Shown piece by piece: positions 18,063 through 27,640 of a DNA stretch of 64,000 bases. The position numbers were made by a program, and so were the translations under genes. Position 1 is the first letter of the stretch; each line of letters begins with the position of its first letter. The notes below the pieces were generated by a model. The model ran no database searches and had not been told where the DNA came from. It worked only from the letters and a program-made list of their open reading frames with translations. This DNA comes from an uncultured Flavobacteriaceae bacterium (GTDB lineage: Bacteria > Bacteroidota > Bacteroidia > Flavobacteriales > Flavobacteriaceae): positions 496,001 through 560,000 of the forward strand of contig CANNBV010000001.1 of assembly GCA_947502975.1 (NCBI GenBank). The letters are read 5' to 3'.

Positions 18063-19277
18063 TTAAGACAACATCATTTTTGCCTTCTTAACGCCTTCAA
18101 CAAGAGCATCAATTTCAGCCTTAGTGTTATAAAATGAGAATGATGCGCGGATGGTGCCAGGAATTTTATAGAAATCCATAATAGGCTGTGCACAATGATG
18201 TCCCGTTCTTACAGCAATGCCTAGTTTGTCTAAAATAGTGCCAACATCGTATGGATGAATACCTTCTAAATTAAAGGAAATAACCGAAGTCTTTTGTTCT
18301 GATGTACCGTAAATTTTAAGGCCCTCAATTTCTAGAAGTTTTTCGGTACCATATTTTAGCAATTCATTTTCGTAAGTTGCAATGTTATCAAAACCAACAC
18401 TATTCATATAATCTACGGCGGCGCCAAAAGCGATACCACCACAAATATTGGGTGTGCCAGCTTCGAATTTGTGTGGTAAATCTGCGTAGGTAGTTTTTTC
18501 GAAAGTAACTTCGGCAATCATTTCACCTCCACCTTGATAAGGCGGTAACTTTTTTAACCATTCTTCTTTGCCATAAAGCATTCCCATGCCTGTTGGACCA
18601 CACATTTTATGTGCTGAGGTGACATAGAAATCTACATCTAGAGCCTGAAGATCTGGTATTAAATGTGGTGCGGATTGCGCACCGTCTATTAATACCGCTG
18701 CTCCAACATTATGCGCTTTTTCTATAATATACTCTATTGGGTTGATAGTACCCAAAGCATTTGAAATATGATTGACAAATACCAATTTGGTGTTTTTAGA
18801 GAGTAGTTTATCAAATTCTGACATCACCAACTCACCATCTTCATTCATAGGAATAACTTTTAGCGTTGCTCCTGTGCGTTCGCATAACATTTGCCAAGGC
18901 ACAATGTTACTATGGTGTTCTAAAGCAGAAACTATAACATCATCTCCTTTTTTTAATACTGATGAAAATCCGTTTGCGACAAGATTGATACTATGCGTTG
19001 TACCCGACGTAAAAATAACTTCATACGCATGTTTCGCATTGAAGTGGTTTTGAATTTTTTGACGCGCTTCTTCGTATAAATCTGTTGCTTCTTGACTCAA
19101 TGTATGTACACCACGATGAATGTTGGCGTTGTAGTTTGAATAGTACTCTACAATAACATCGATAACTTGTTGAGGTGTTTGCGATGTTGCTGCATTATCA
19201 AAATACACCAATGGCTTTCCGTTTACTTTGCGAGAAAGTATCGGGAAGTCTTTTCGTATGGTTTCTACATTGAACAT
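18063..19277 (-). CDS. sufS: Cysteine desulfurase SufS
   Basis: A 404-residue PLP-dependent desulfurase providing sulfur for SUF Fe-S assembly. It has the N-terminal YFDNAATSQTP motif and VSALEHHSNIVPWQ. The PLP lysine is Lys224 in TSAHKMCGPTG, and the active-site cysteine is Cys362 in RTGHHCAQP. Length and motifs are those of group II desulfurases, whose partner SufE is encoded downstream. A repeat element lies between it and sufD. Confidence 0.96.
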   Translation of the reverse strand: MFNVETIRKDFPILSRKVNGKPLVYFDNAATSQTPQQVIDVIVEYYSNYNANIHRGVHTLSQEATDLYEEARQKIQNHFNAKHAYEVIFTSGTTHSINLVANGFSSVLKKGDDVIVSALEHHSNIVPWQMLCERTGATLKVIPMNEDGELVMSEFDKLLSKNTKLVFVNHISNALGTINPIEYIIEKAHNVGAAVLIDGAQSAPHLIPDLQALDVDFYVTSAHKMCGPTGMGMLYGKEEWLKKLPPYQGGGEMIAEVTFEKTTYADLPHKFEAGTPNICGGIAFGAAVDYMNSVGFDNIATYENELLKYGTEKLLEIEGLKIYGTSEQKTSVISFNLEGIHPYDVGTILDKLGIAVRTGHHCAQPIMDFYKIPGTIRASFSFYNTKAEIDALVEGVKKAKMMLS

Positions 19278-19287
19278 GGCTGATAAT

Positions 19288-19360
19288 TTAGCCCCGATAG
19301 CAGCGGCATCCTTTTTTGAGGCACGAGAAAAAGATATAGCGGATAGCGGGAAATAGCTTC
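19288..19360. repeat. AGCCCCGAT...GGGAAATAGCT intergenic element
   Basis: TTTAGCCCCGATAGCAGCGG, then CATCCTTTTTTGAGGCACGA, AAAAAGATATAGCGG and ATAGCGGGAAATAGCT. The outer blocks are complementary in part (AGC..CCCGATAGC against GCGGATAGCGGGAAATAGCT), giving a hairpin with an internal CCTTTTT/AAAAAG stem. It separates sufD from sufS. Confidence 0.7.
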
Positions 19361-19371
19361 AAATAAAATTT

Positions 19372-20685
19372 TTATAAATCGAATCCGATATTTACTCCTA
19401 ATTTGTTTGCGATAATCTTGGTGATGCGCTGTTTTAATTCTGGTATTTTAACAGATTCGAGCACATTATTACTGAAAGCGAACATTAATAAAGCGCGCGC
19501 TTCCTTTTCTGGAATGCCACGTGAACGCATGTAAAACATGGCACTTTCGTCGAGTTGCCCAATAGTACAACCGTGAGAACATCTTACATCATCTGCAAAA
19601 ATTTCAAGCTGCGGTTTGGTATTTATTGACGCTTTATCGCTTATTAAAATGTTGTTATTGGCTTGAAATGCATTGGTTTTTTGTGCTTCTTTTTCAACGA
19701 CTACTTTACCGTTAAAAACACCAGTGGATTTATCATCAAAAATACCTTTGTAATCTTGATGACTTTCGCAATTAGGTTCTATATGATGCACTAAAGTATT
19801 GTGATCTACATGCTGTTTCTCACCAATAATGGTGATGCCTTTTAGTGTAGAATCTATACGTTCTCCGTTTTGATAAAAGTTTAAATTGTTACGAATTAAC
19901 TTTCCACCAAAAGCAAACGTATGGACAGATGCCAAGCTTTCTCTTTTTTGTTTGATAAATGTATTATCGATAAGAGAAGCAGTTTCTTTATCATTTTGGA
20001 TTTTGTAATAATCTACAATGGCACGTTTATTCGCAAAAATTTCAGTGACGCTATTGGTTAATACAGGGTTATCTGTTAAGCTTTGATGGCGCTCTATAAT
20101 TTGTACATGCGAATTCTCGTCAACCACAACTAAATTACGTGGTTGTAACATGGTTGCTGATTCATCTCCTGTTGAAAAATGTAGAATTTGAATTGGCTTT
20201 TCTACAATTTTATTTTTTGGAATATGAATGTATGCGCCTTCGCTTGAGAATGCTGTATTTAAAGATGATAAACTGTCTTTTTCTGCCGCTTTATTAAAAT
20301 AATTTTCAATAATCAATTGGTACTTTGGTTTGCTTAAAGCAGCCGACATTAAACACACATCAATACCATCATGCGTGGTTTGTGATAAATGTGATGAATA
20401 TTTACCATCGATAAAAATGATTTTATACGTATCAATATCGTGGATGAAGTATTTTTTTATTTCGCTGTACTCTAAAGCATTTTCCTGTTTAGGAAACACA
20501 CTGTAATCTTCTTTTAAAATGCTATTTAGCGACGTATATTTCCAAGCTTCTTCTTTTTTAGAAGGGAATCCTTTTTCTTCAAATATTTTAATAGCATCAG
20601 AACGTACATCGTGTGCATAGGCATCTATATCTACTTTATTTTCGAATGCTAGAAAAGATGATACTAATTTTTCTTTTAAATCCAT
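19372..20685 (-). CDS. sufD: Fe-S cluster assembly protein SufD
   Basis: A 437-residue scaffold subunit of the SufBC2D complex. The N-terminal helical part (FEEKGFPSKKEEAWKYTSLN) and the beta-helix core are typical. Diagnostic C-terminal segments are CSHGCTIGQLDESAMFYMRS and RGIPEKEARALLMFAF. The conserved His in the HNTLVHH segment is present. It lies in the operon downstream of sufC with the four-helix protein in between. Confidence 0.95.
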   Translation of the reverse strand: MDLKEKLVSSFLAFENKVDIDAYAHDVRSDAIKIFEEKGFPSKKEEAWKYTSLNSILKEDYSVFPKQENALEYSEIKKYFIHDIDTYKIIFIDGKYSSHLSQTTHDGIDVCLMSAALSKPKYQLIIENYFNKAAEKDSLSSLNTAFSSEGAYIHIPKNKIVEKPIQILHFSTGDESATMLQPRNLVVVDENSHVQIIERHQSLTDNPVLTNSVTEIFANKRAIVDYYKIQNDKETASLIDNTFIKQKRESLASVHTFAFGGKLIRNNLNFYQNGERIDSTLKGITIIGEKQHVDHNTLVHHIEPNCESHQDYKGIFDDKSTGVFNGKVVVEKEAQKTNAFQANNNILISDKASINTKPQLEIFADDVRCSHGCTIGQLDESAMFYMRSRGIPEKEARALLMFAFSNNVLESVKIPELKQRITKIIANKLGVNIGFDL

Positions 20686-20745
20686 TGTGTTGCTGTTTCA
20701 AGTTTGATGTTTAAGGTTCTAAGTTACTACTCAATCCTTAAAAGT

Positions 20746-21135
20746 TTATTTAAACTTGTTTCCTTTAAAATCTTTTTTATTTAAATATGAAATGAAAGCG
20801 GCAATTCTCTTGCTTAATGCTTCATATTCATTTACTAAAATTTTCATTTTTTCTTCTGAAATATATTCAGAATCAAATACTCTATAAAGTTGAGACCTTG
20901 TCTCCCCAGCTGAACCTTTAGCAATAGACAAAAACTGTCTAAATTCTAAATTTCCATCTCTTTCAAAGCCCTCAGCAATATTATCCATTACTGACCCTGC
21001 TGATGCTTTGATTTGATCTTTTAGTCTAAAATCATTTTTAAGATTTGAATTTTTAGAAATTTCGATAATGGCTTTTGATAGTTTCCTAGCTTCCTTCCAA
21101 ATTTCTAAGTCTTCAAATTTTGTTATTGTAGCCAT
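20746..21135 (-). CDS. Four-helix-bundle (S23/intervening-sequence-type) protein inserted between sufC and sufD
   Basis: A 129-residue member of the four-helix-bundle family first seen in 23S rRNA intervening sequences: [40 protein letters not shown] and [20 protein letters not shown]. Cellular function is unknown. In Bacteroidota such genes appear in many unrelated places, so its presence within the suf operon looks like an insertion. The flanking non-coding stretches read as mutual variants of a short motif (AAACTTGAAAC- and TTTAAGGTTC-like), possibly remnants of the inserting element. Confidence 0.88.
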   Translation of the reverse strand: MATITKFEDLEIWKEARKLSKAIIEISKNSNLKNDFRLKDQIKASAGSVMDNIAEGFERDGNLEFRQFLSIAKGSAGETRSQLYRVFDSEYISEEKMKILVNEYEALSKRIAAFISYLNKKDFKGNKFK

Positions 21136-21171
21136 TAACTTGAAACAATAAACTTTAAACCTAAGAATTGG

Positions 21172-21921
21172 TTAAACCAATTCTTGTTTAATCCAGTCGT
21201 AACCTTTTGCTTCAAGTTCGTGAGCTAATTCTTTTGTTCCTGATTTTACAATTTTACCATTGTGTAATACATGTACAAAATCTGGAACGATGTAATCTAA
21301 CAAACGTTGGTAATGCGTAATAACGACTACTGCGTTATCCTTACTTTTTAGTTTGTTTACTCCGTTTGCAACAATGCGCAAAGCGTCAATATCTAGACCA
21401 GAATCAGTTTCGTCAAGAATAGCTAATTTAGGTTCTAACATGGCCATTTGGAAAATTTCATTACGCTTCTTTTCTCCTCCTGAAAACCCTTCATTCAACG
21501 AACGTGATAGAAACTTTCTGTCTATTTCTAGCATTTCAGATTTTTCACGAATCAATTTCAGCATATCTTTTGCAGGCATATCTTCTAAACCTTTTGCTTT
21601 TCTAGATTCGTTAATGGCTGTTTTCATAAAATTAGTTACAGAAACTCCTGGGATTTCAACAGGATATTGGAATGACAAAAACACACCTTTGTGTGCGCGT
21701 TCTTCGGCTGCTAATTCTTCTATATCTTCACCTTCAAACTCAATATTACCTTCGGTTACTTCATAATCTTCTCTACCAGCAACCACAGAAGCTAATGTGC
21801 TTTTTCCAGAACCGTTTGGCCCCATAATAGCATGTACTTCACCTGGTTTTACTTCAAGGTTAATACCTTTTAAGATGCTTTTGTCTTCAACACTTGCGTG
21901 CAAATTATTTATTTTTAACAT
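21172..21921 (-). CDS. sufC: SUF ATPase SufC
   Basis: A 249-residue ABC-type ATPase of the SufBC2D scaffold. Walker A is GPNGSGKST (34-42), the Q-loop lies in FLSFQYPVEIPG, and the signature is LNEGFSGGEKKRNEI, as usual for SufC. The Walker B region LAILDETDSGLDIDAL and H-loop VVITHYQRLL are intact. It is six bases after the preceding OB-like lipoprotein gene in transcription order, so it is probably translationally coupled. Confidence 0.97.
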   Translation of the reverse strand: MLKINNLHASVEDKSILKGINLEVKPGEVHAIMGPNGSGKSTLASVVAGREDYEVTEGNIEFEGEDIEELAAEERAHKGVFLSFQYPVEIPGVSVTNFMKTAINESRKAKGLEDMPAKDMLKLIREKSEMLEIDRKFLSRSLNEGFSGGEKKRNEIFQMAMLEPKLAILDETDSGLDIDALRIVANGVNKLKSKDNAVVVITHYQRLLDYIVPDFVHVLHNGKIVKSGTKELAHELEAKGYDWIKQELV

Positions 21922-21926
21922 AGCTT

Positions 21927-22343
21927 TTAACTTCCTAGTTTTATAGTATTATTTTCCTCTTTAGAAATTGGTTTTACACTCAAGATTTCCATAACCTCAA
22001 CCTTATTTTTCCAAAGAATAGTTTCGTGTTTTTCGTTTGTTATTTTTCCTCTAATTTCTACTTGAACCATATCGGTTGGCTCAGTTTTTAATGCTTCAGC
22101 TTTTTCGTTGAGCTCATCAAACTTACCTGTGGGTAACACACCGTAAATTTCAGCATGCGTTTGTAACACTGCAGCACCTCCGTGATACACAAAGTCACCC
22201 TTTAAAAGTGTTAAACCATCGCTTTGTTTTGCTGTTTTTTCTTGGCTTTCAGATTCTACAGTCTGTTGACTATTGGTTTTTTTATCGTCTTTACAGCTTA
22301 CAAATGCTGTTAGAATTAATGTAATAAAAAGTAATCTTTTCAT
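21927..22343 (-). CDS. Small OB-like lipoprotein between sufB and sufC
   Basis: A 138-residue lipoprotein: MKRLLFITLILTAFVSCKDD with lipobox AFVSC (Cys17). A Ser/Gln/Glu-rich linker is followed by a compact domain (GDFVYHGGAAVLQTHAEIYG, VQVEIRGKITNEKHETILWK, NKVEVMEILSVK). The pattern resembles the OB-fold C-terminal domain of NlpE-like proteins. Function is unknown. It is tightly packed between sufB and sufC (12 and 5 bp gaps), so it is expressed with the SUF operon. A periplasmic lipoprotein has no obvious job in cytosolic Fe-S assembly. Confidence 0.7.
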   Translation of the reverse strand: MKRLLFITLILTAFVSCKDDKKTNSQQTVESESQEKTAKQSDGLTLLKGDFVYHGGAAVLQTHAEIYGVLPTGKFDELNEKAEALKTEPTDMVQVEIRGKITNEKHETILWKNKVEVMEILSVKPISKEENNTIKLGS

Positions 22344-22355
22344 TTTTTAAGTTGT

Positions 22356-23804
22356 TTAACCTACACTTCCTTCTAAACTAATTTCTAATAATTTTTGTGC
22401 TTCAACAGCAAATTCCATCGGTAGCTTATTTAAAACTTCCTTGCTAAAACCGTTTACAATAAGTGCAATTGCTTTTTCAGTATCTATACCTCTTTGGTTA
22501 CAATAGAAAATTTGGTCTTCACCAATTTTACTAGTCGTCGCTTCGTGCTCAATTTTAGCCGATTGATTTTTTGCCTCAATGTAAGGGAAAGTATGAGCGC
22601 CACATTCGTTACCCATCAATAAACTGTCACACTGTGAAAAATTACGTGCGTTTTCTGCTCTAGAGTTTATTTGTACCAATCCGCGGTAGCTATTTTGAGA
22701 CTTTCCAGCTGAAATACCTTTTGAAATGATGGTGGATTTGGTATTTTTTCCCAAATGAATCATCTTGGTTCCAGTATCGGCCTGTTGGTAATTATTGGTA
22801 ACCGCAATAGAGTAAAATTCTCCTACCGAATTATCGCCTTTTAATACACAGCTTGGGTATTTCCATGTTACGGCAGAACCTGTTTCAACCTGTGTCCATG
22901 AAATTTTTGCGTTTTTCTCGCACAATCCGCGTTTCGTTACAAAATTATATACGCCACCTTTGCCTTCTGCATTTCCTGGGAACCAATTCTGAACTGTTGA
23001 ATATTTTATTTCAGCATCATCTAAAGCAATCAGCTCTACAACAGCAGCGTGTAATTGATTCTCATCGCGGCTAGGTGCTGTACAACCTTCAAGATAACTT
23101 ACATAACTCCCTTCGTCTGCAATTACCAAAGTTCTTTCGAATTGTCCAGTACCTGCTTGGTTAATTCTGAAATAGGTTGATAACTCCATTGGGCAGCGTA
23201 CGCCTTTTGGAATGTAACAGAAACTTCCATCACTAAACACAGCAGAATTTAAAGCTGCATAGAAATTATCTTTCTGCGGAACAACAGTGCCTAAATATTT
23301 TTTTACGAGTTCAGGATGCTCTTTGATAGCTTCAGAGATACTCATAAAAATGATACCCTTTTCACCTAAAGTTTTCTTGAATGTTGTTGCTACAGAAACT
23401 GAGTCTACCACAACATCCATGGCAACACCAGCCAATTTCTTTTGTTCATCCAGAGAAATACCTAGTTTTTCAAAAGTTGCTAATAATTCTGGATCAACTT
23501 CATCTATACTATCATATTTAGGTTTGCTGTTTGGTGCAGAATAGTATGAAATACCTTGAAAATCTGGTTTTTGATAATGAACGTTTGCCCATTCTGGCTC
23601 AATCATTGCTTCCCAAACACGAAATGCTTCCAAACGCCATTCAGTCATCCATTCCGGTTCTTCTTTCTTTTTAGAAATAGCACGAACAATATCTTCGTTT
23701 AAACCATTAGGAAATGTATCGGATTCTATATCAGTATAAAAACCATATTCGTATTCTTTGGTTTTTAATTCTTCGCGTAAATCATCCTCGGTATACTTCG
23801 ACAT
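22356..23804 (-). CDS. sufB: Fe-S cluster assembly protein SufB
   Basis: A 482-residue scaffold protein on which the nascent cluster is built. Diagnostic stretches: [57 protein letters not shown] (conserved Cys), [20 protein letters not shown] and [20 protein letters not shown]. Full length for the family. It is 14 bp after the IscA-like gene in transcription order. Confidence 0.97.
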   Translation of the reverse strand: MSKYTEDDLREELKTKEYEYGFYTDIESDTFPNGLNEDIVRAISKKKEEPEWMTEWRLEAFRVWEAMIEPEWANVHYQKPDFQGISYYSAPNSKPKYDSIDEVDPELLATFEKLGISLDEQKKLAGVAMDVVVDSVSVATTFKKTLGEKGIIFMSISEAIKEHPELVKKYLGTVVPQKDNFYAALNSAVFSDGSFCYIPKGVRCPMELSTYFRINQAGTGQFERTLVIADEGSYVSYLEGCTAPSRDENQLHAAVVELIALDDAEIKYSTVQNWFPGNAEGKGGVYNFVTKRGLCEKNAKISWTQVETGSAVTWKYPSCVLKGDNSVGEFYSIAVTNNYQQADTGTKMIHLGKNTKSTIISKGISAGKSQNSYRGLVQINSRAENARNFSQCDSLLMGNECGAHTFPYIEAKNQSAKIEHEATTSKIGEDQIFYCNQRGIDTEKAIALIVNGFSKEVLNKLPMEFAVEAQKLLEISLEGSVG

Positions 23805-23818
23805 ATTACTTTCTTATT

Positions 23819-24148
23819 TTATAGTGAAAATGATTCACCGCATCCACATGTGCGGTTGGCGTTAGGATTATTAAAAACGAAACCTGTGCCGTTTAAACCG
23901 CCAGAGTATTCTAATGTGGTGCCTATTAGGTATAAAAAACTCTTTTTGTCAACAATAATTTTTACACCATTGTCTTCAAAAACTTTATCACCTTCTTGTT
24001 GGTCTTTATCAAACTTTAAATCGTAAGACAAACCTGAACAACCGCCACTTTTTACACCAACACGAACATAGTCCGTGCTTGCATTATAGCCATCATCGGT
24101 CATAAGCTCGACCACTTTCTTTTTAGCTGTTTCAGAGACTTTTATCAT
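23819..24148 (-). CDS. A-type Fe-S carrier (IscA/SufA/ErpA family)
   Basis: A 109-residue HesB/IscA family protein, the first gene of the SUF operon. The three conserved cysteines are Cys37 (SGGCSGLSY) and Cys101/Cys103 (CGCGESF). The surrounding GLNGTGFVFNNPNANRTCGC segment is typical. It probably carries assembled clusters to apoproteins. I do not choose between sufA and erpA by motif alone. Confidence 0.93.
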   Translation of the reverse strand: MIKVSETAKKKVVELMTDDGYNASTDYVRVGVKSGGCSGLSYDLKFDKDQQEGDKVFEDNGVKIIVDKKSFLYLIGTTLEYSGGLNGTGFVFNNPNANRTCGCGESFSL

Positions 24149-24214
24149 ATTATTTCTTAATTACATTTAGTGTTGTATTAATAGTTTTTATTAAGACAGT
24201 TTCTAAATAGAGGA

Positions 24215-24222
24215 CAAATATA
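24215..24222 (-). promoter_or_regulatory. -7 promoter element for the SUF operon
   Basis: TATATTTG on the minus strand matches TAnnTTTG and lies 67 bp upstream of the IscA-like start codon. A convincing -33 TTTG is not seen at the usual spacing. Confidence 0.45.
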
Positions 24223-24448
24223 CAATATAAGTCCCGTAAACCTACATAACCTAACATTATATTAGCATATAGTTTTATAGGTTTTTGTTATGATTATTAC
24301 AGCGCTGTTTAAATGGGTTAAAACAGTTTTAAAATCAATAGAATACCTGATTGCGAAACAGGTGTTTTTAAATTATAAAACCTGAATAGGTTCAAGTCTT
24401 CTTCTAAACTAGAAATGCTATAAAATATTAATAAAACTTGATTCTTAA

Positions 24449-24487
24449 CTAAGGTTTACCCTTACTTTTTCTAAGGTTTAACCTTAG
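24449..24487 (+). promoter_or_regulatory. Tandem palindromic operator candidate upstream of the Rhs operon
   Basis: CTAAGGTTTACCCTTAC at 24449 and the perfect palindrome CTAAGGTTTAACCTTAG at 24471-24487 start 22 bp apart, about two helical turns, 60-100 bp before the first Rhs gene. This is the geometry expected for a dimeric regulator binding two sites on one DNA face. Confidence 0.55.
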
Positions 24488-24546
24488 TCTCACGTGATGC
24501 TTTCAATATAATTTTAGAGTCTAAGAATCTTTAAAAAGTATCTACT

Positions 24547-27500
24547 ATGAATTTGCGTTTATTTTTTTTAATCTCATGTATTGGTGCATTTGGATTTGCA
24601 CAAGAAGACTACTATGGAGAGACACTCAATTCTAACCTCTACACTGCTTCGCAGGTTATTGTAAGTCCATCTATTCAGCCACCAGATGTGGCAGCTTTCC
24701 AAAAAAACACGTTCGTTCCTGTATCAAATTATACAGGTAGAGCAAATATTAGTATTCCTATTTATGAGGTTTCTGCTGGGAATATGAGTGTGCCAATTTC
24801 TTTATCATACAATTCTTCTGGTGTTAAGGTAGCGGATATGGCATCAAGTGTTGGGTTAAATTGGAGTTTAAATGCAGGAGGCGTAATTTCTAGAATAGTA
24901 AAAGGTATGGATGATTTTACAAGGCCAGATAGAGGAAGTAGTCCTGTTCCATATATGACCCCCTCAGGTTGGTTAGGCTATACATATCCAAATATGACTA
25001 CTTTTGGGAGTATAAGTCGTTATAATGACTCAGAACCAGACTTATTCGTTGTTAATGCTCCTGGACTTTCTACCAAATATATTCATAAAAAACATTACTA
25101 TACAACAAATGGGATAACAACAAATTATCCCAATTCTATAGGTTCTATGCCTGATCCTTTAGAGTTAGAGCATCAAGGTAATATTATTAATGAAACAGTA
25201 GATTATGCGCAAAATTATTACGATAGTACTCCTGGTAATACGAATTCCTCTTCGGCTTATGGTATTATAGATATAGGAGTAACATCTTTAAATGGCATTG
25301 AATATGATTTCACGTATCCTGATTTGTCAGTCCATTACAGCCCTTATAATTCTCAGCCAATTACCAAAATGGATACCTATCATCTCGATAGAATGTTTGA
25401 CCCAAGTACTAATCAAAGCATAATCTTTGAATACGAAAGATATAATAATAGCTTTAGTGATGAGAAAGATGCTAAAGCTATTTCTTATGGAGGAGGAACA
25501 CACCTTGGTTTTACTGGTAATAAGGCCAAAACAGTTTATCCCTACATCCACCGACTTACTAAAATTATTTTTGACAAAGGTGAAGTGCAATTTATATATG
25601 GTTTGAATAGATTGGATAATACGGGGGATAAGGCACTCACTGAAATTAAGGTAAAAGATGATTTAGGAAATGTTATAAAGCATGTAAAGTTATCTTATAG
25701 CTATTTTCAATCTTCTATTGAGAGCTGGTCTCCTCAAAGTAAAAGATTACGTTTAGATAGGGTTTATGAGGTAGATCCTTCTAATAGTAGTAATGAACTT
25801 CCTGGTCATAAGTTCACATATAATACTACTCAAACTATGCCCCCAAGAACATCTTATGCTCATGACTATCTTGGTTATAATAATGGTTCTTACAATGCTT
25901 CTATTACAAACCCGCAACCAAAATATTATTTCAAAAATAATGAGGTATTACCTTTTTACGATAGTTCCGCTATTTATTTGACGGGCAATTATTCCTTAGA
26001 AGCGATAGAAGGGTTTTGCAAAACATATAGTTTAACTAAAATAGAATTTCCTACTGGAGGTACTAATGAGTATACATATGAGTTGAATCAATTTAATTAT
26101 TCAGGCACCCGATCTGGAGGAGGGTTACGAATAAAATCACAAAAAATCACCGATGCTAAAGGAGGTCAGCAAATTTTAGATTATGAATATGGAACTGGTT
26201 ACATTGAAAAAATGCCAGATTATGCTGTGTTTAAATTAAAGAATTCAAGTTGGTCAAGTAGTAGTAATCCAAGCTCCTTGTCAGCTTTAACAAGTTATTT
26301 TGGAATAGACACTTTCTTGACACCTCAATCTCAGGTGGAGTTAACTCACGGAGCTTTTGTGGGTTACAGTTCAGTAACGGTAAAAGATAGAATTGCTAAT
26401 GGAAAGACAGTTTATCAATATTCTACCCCATCAACATTTCCAAATATAGCTTCTTCCAAAACGAGTTCTGGCAGTAGCTACGGGAATTCATGGTTATTAG
26501 TTGGTCCTCCTTCATTATCTGCGAATAGAGATTTTAGGCGTGGAAAACCAACTTGGGAAACGGTTTATGATCAAAGTAATACTATACGTTTACAGAAAAG
26601 ATTCATTTATACCTATAAGGAATTTTCAACATTATCATTAAGTCATTTAAACAAGGCATCAACGCTATTTTCTGAAACTTCTTTATGTTGGCCTGGGGAT
26701 GGCGATCAGTATGCTACGTCATCTTGTGGAGCATTTACCGAAAATTTAGATTTGCCTATTGCTAGAGATCTGCTAACAACTGTATATATAAGTGACTATG
26801 TTAATGGAGTTTCCCAAGAGCCACTAAAAACAACACTATTTTATCAACATGATTTGCAGTTTCCATTGGTTGTATATGAATCTAAAGAGGTTGAAGTCTG
26901 TTATCCTACTGTACAAGGAGGCGAACAATTATGTGTTCCAGTTGAGGATCTTTATGAAACAGGATATTCTAAAACCTATACTTACCCTTTAACTGGTGGT
27001 AATTCTATGTCTCAGAATGTTATTAGTTCAATGCCTTTAGCTTCCAATTTGGTCAATCAAAATAGGTTAGCTATACCATTAACAATTGTGGCTCCTACAG
27101 GTACTACAGAAAAGCACTATTACAAGAATTTTGGAAATAATATTATAGCACTCGAAAAAATAGATTTTGAAAGTAGGGATAACAACATCACTACTTCAGA
27201 AAAAATAACGAAACGAGATTCTAAAGGTCATGTTATAGAATATCAAAAACGTAATGGCGTATATGTTTCGAGAATATATGGGCATAACAAGACGTACTTA
27301 ATTGCTGAAATTGAAAATGCTACTTATGCGAGTATAGAGGCACTTAGTGGATTTGGTGCTGGGTTTAATATAACAAACAACTTAAGTGTATCTCAAGAAA
27401 ACACATTGCGGAATTTATCTAATGCAATGGTATCTACCTATCAATATGATTTACTGGTAGGTATAACAGCCATGACCGATGCAAGAGGGTACAAAATGGC

Positions 27501-27597
27501 TTATGAGTACGATGAATTTAATCGTTTGAAACGCATAAAAGATGCCGACGGTAAGATACTCTCAGAGAATGAATATCACTATAAGGGGCAACAATAG
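24547..27597 (+). CDS. Large secreted Rhs-shell-like protein (first Rhs gene of the island)
   Basis: A 1016-residue secreted protein with signal peptide MNLRLFFLISCIGAFGFAQ. The N-terminal part (TGRANISIPIYEVSAGNMSV, SYNSSGVKVADMASSVGLNW) is the conserved beta-rich opening of large Bacteroidota Rhs-associated proteins. The end carries YD-repeat sequence (YEYDEFNRLKRIKDADGKIL). It has no hypervariable toxin tip and no DPxG junction. In this family it typically precedes a DUF6443 Rhs protein, as here, suggesting that the two form or help export one Rhs shell. Stop to next gene is 43 bp. Codon use is AT-rich like its neighbours. Confidence 0.8.
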   Translation: MNLRLFFLISCIGAFGFAQEDYYGETLNSNLYTASQVIVSPSIQPPDVAAFQKNTFVPVSNYTGRANISIPIYEVSAGNMSVPISLSYNSSGVKVADMASSVGLNWSLNAGGVISRIVKGMDDFTRPDRGSSPVPYMTPSGWLGYTYPNMTTFGSISRYNDSEPDLFVVNAPGLSTKYIHKKHYYTTNGITTNYPNSIGSMPDPLELEHQGNIINETVDYAQNYYDSTPGNTNSSSAYGIIDIGVTSLNGIEYDFTYPDLSVHYSPYNSQPITKMDTYHLDRMFDPSTNQSIIFEYERYNNSFSDEKDAKAISYGGGTHLGFTGNKAKTVYPYIHRLTKIIFDKGEVQFIYGLNRLDNTGDKALTEIKVKDDLGNVIKHVKLSYSYFQSSIESWSPQSKRLRLDRVYEVDPSNSSNELPGHKFTYNTTQTMPPRTSYAHDYLGYNNGSYNASITNPQPKYYFKNNEVLPFYDSSAIYLTGNYSLEAIEGFCKTYSLTKIEFPTGGTNEYTYELNQFNYSGTRSGGGLRIKSQKITDAKGGQQILDYEYGTGYIEKMPDYAVFKLKNSSWSSSSNPSSLSALTSYFGIDTFLTPQSQVELTHGAFVGYSSVTVKDRIANGKTVYQYSTPSTFPNIASSKTSSGSSYGNSWLLVGPPSLSANRDFRRGKPTWETVYDQSNTIRLQKRFIYTYKEFSTLSLSHLNKASTLFSETSLCWPGDGDQYATSSCGAFTENLDLPIARDLLTTVYISDYVNGVSQEPLKTTLFYQHDLQFPLVVYESKEVEVCYPTVQGGEQLCVPVEDLYETGYSKTYTYPLTGGNSMSQNVISSMPLASNLVNQNRLAIPLTIVAPTGTTEKHYYKNFGNNIIALEKIDFESRDNNITTSEKITKRDSKGHVIEYQKRNGVYVSRIYGHNKTYLIAEIENATYASIEALSGFGAGFNITNNLSVSQENTLRNLSNAMVSTYQYDLLVGITAMTDARGYKMAYEYDEFNRLKRIKDADGKILSENEYHYKGQQ

Positions 27598-27640
27598 GAA
27601 TTAAATAGTATACGGTATAACATCAATAAAAATTTTAAAC

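Larger units (their letters stand above)
24149..24546. other. 398-bp divergent regulatory region between the SUF operon and the Rhs island
   Basis: No gene is visible. It holds a minus-strand -7 element for the SUF operon (24215-24222), an inverted repeat CAGGTGTTTT / AAAACCTG near 24359-24383, and two tandem copies of a palindromic motif at 24449-24487 upstream of the Rhs operon. Confidence 0.6.

Noticed and set aside
25327-25590. Minus-strand frame inside the first Rhs gene
   Set aside because: Composition is that of the reverse complement of the Rhs coding sequence; no domain is recognisable.
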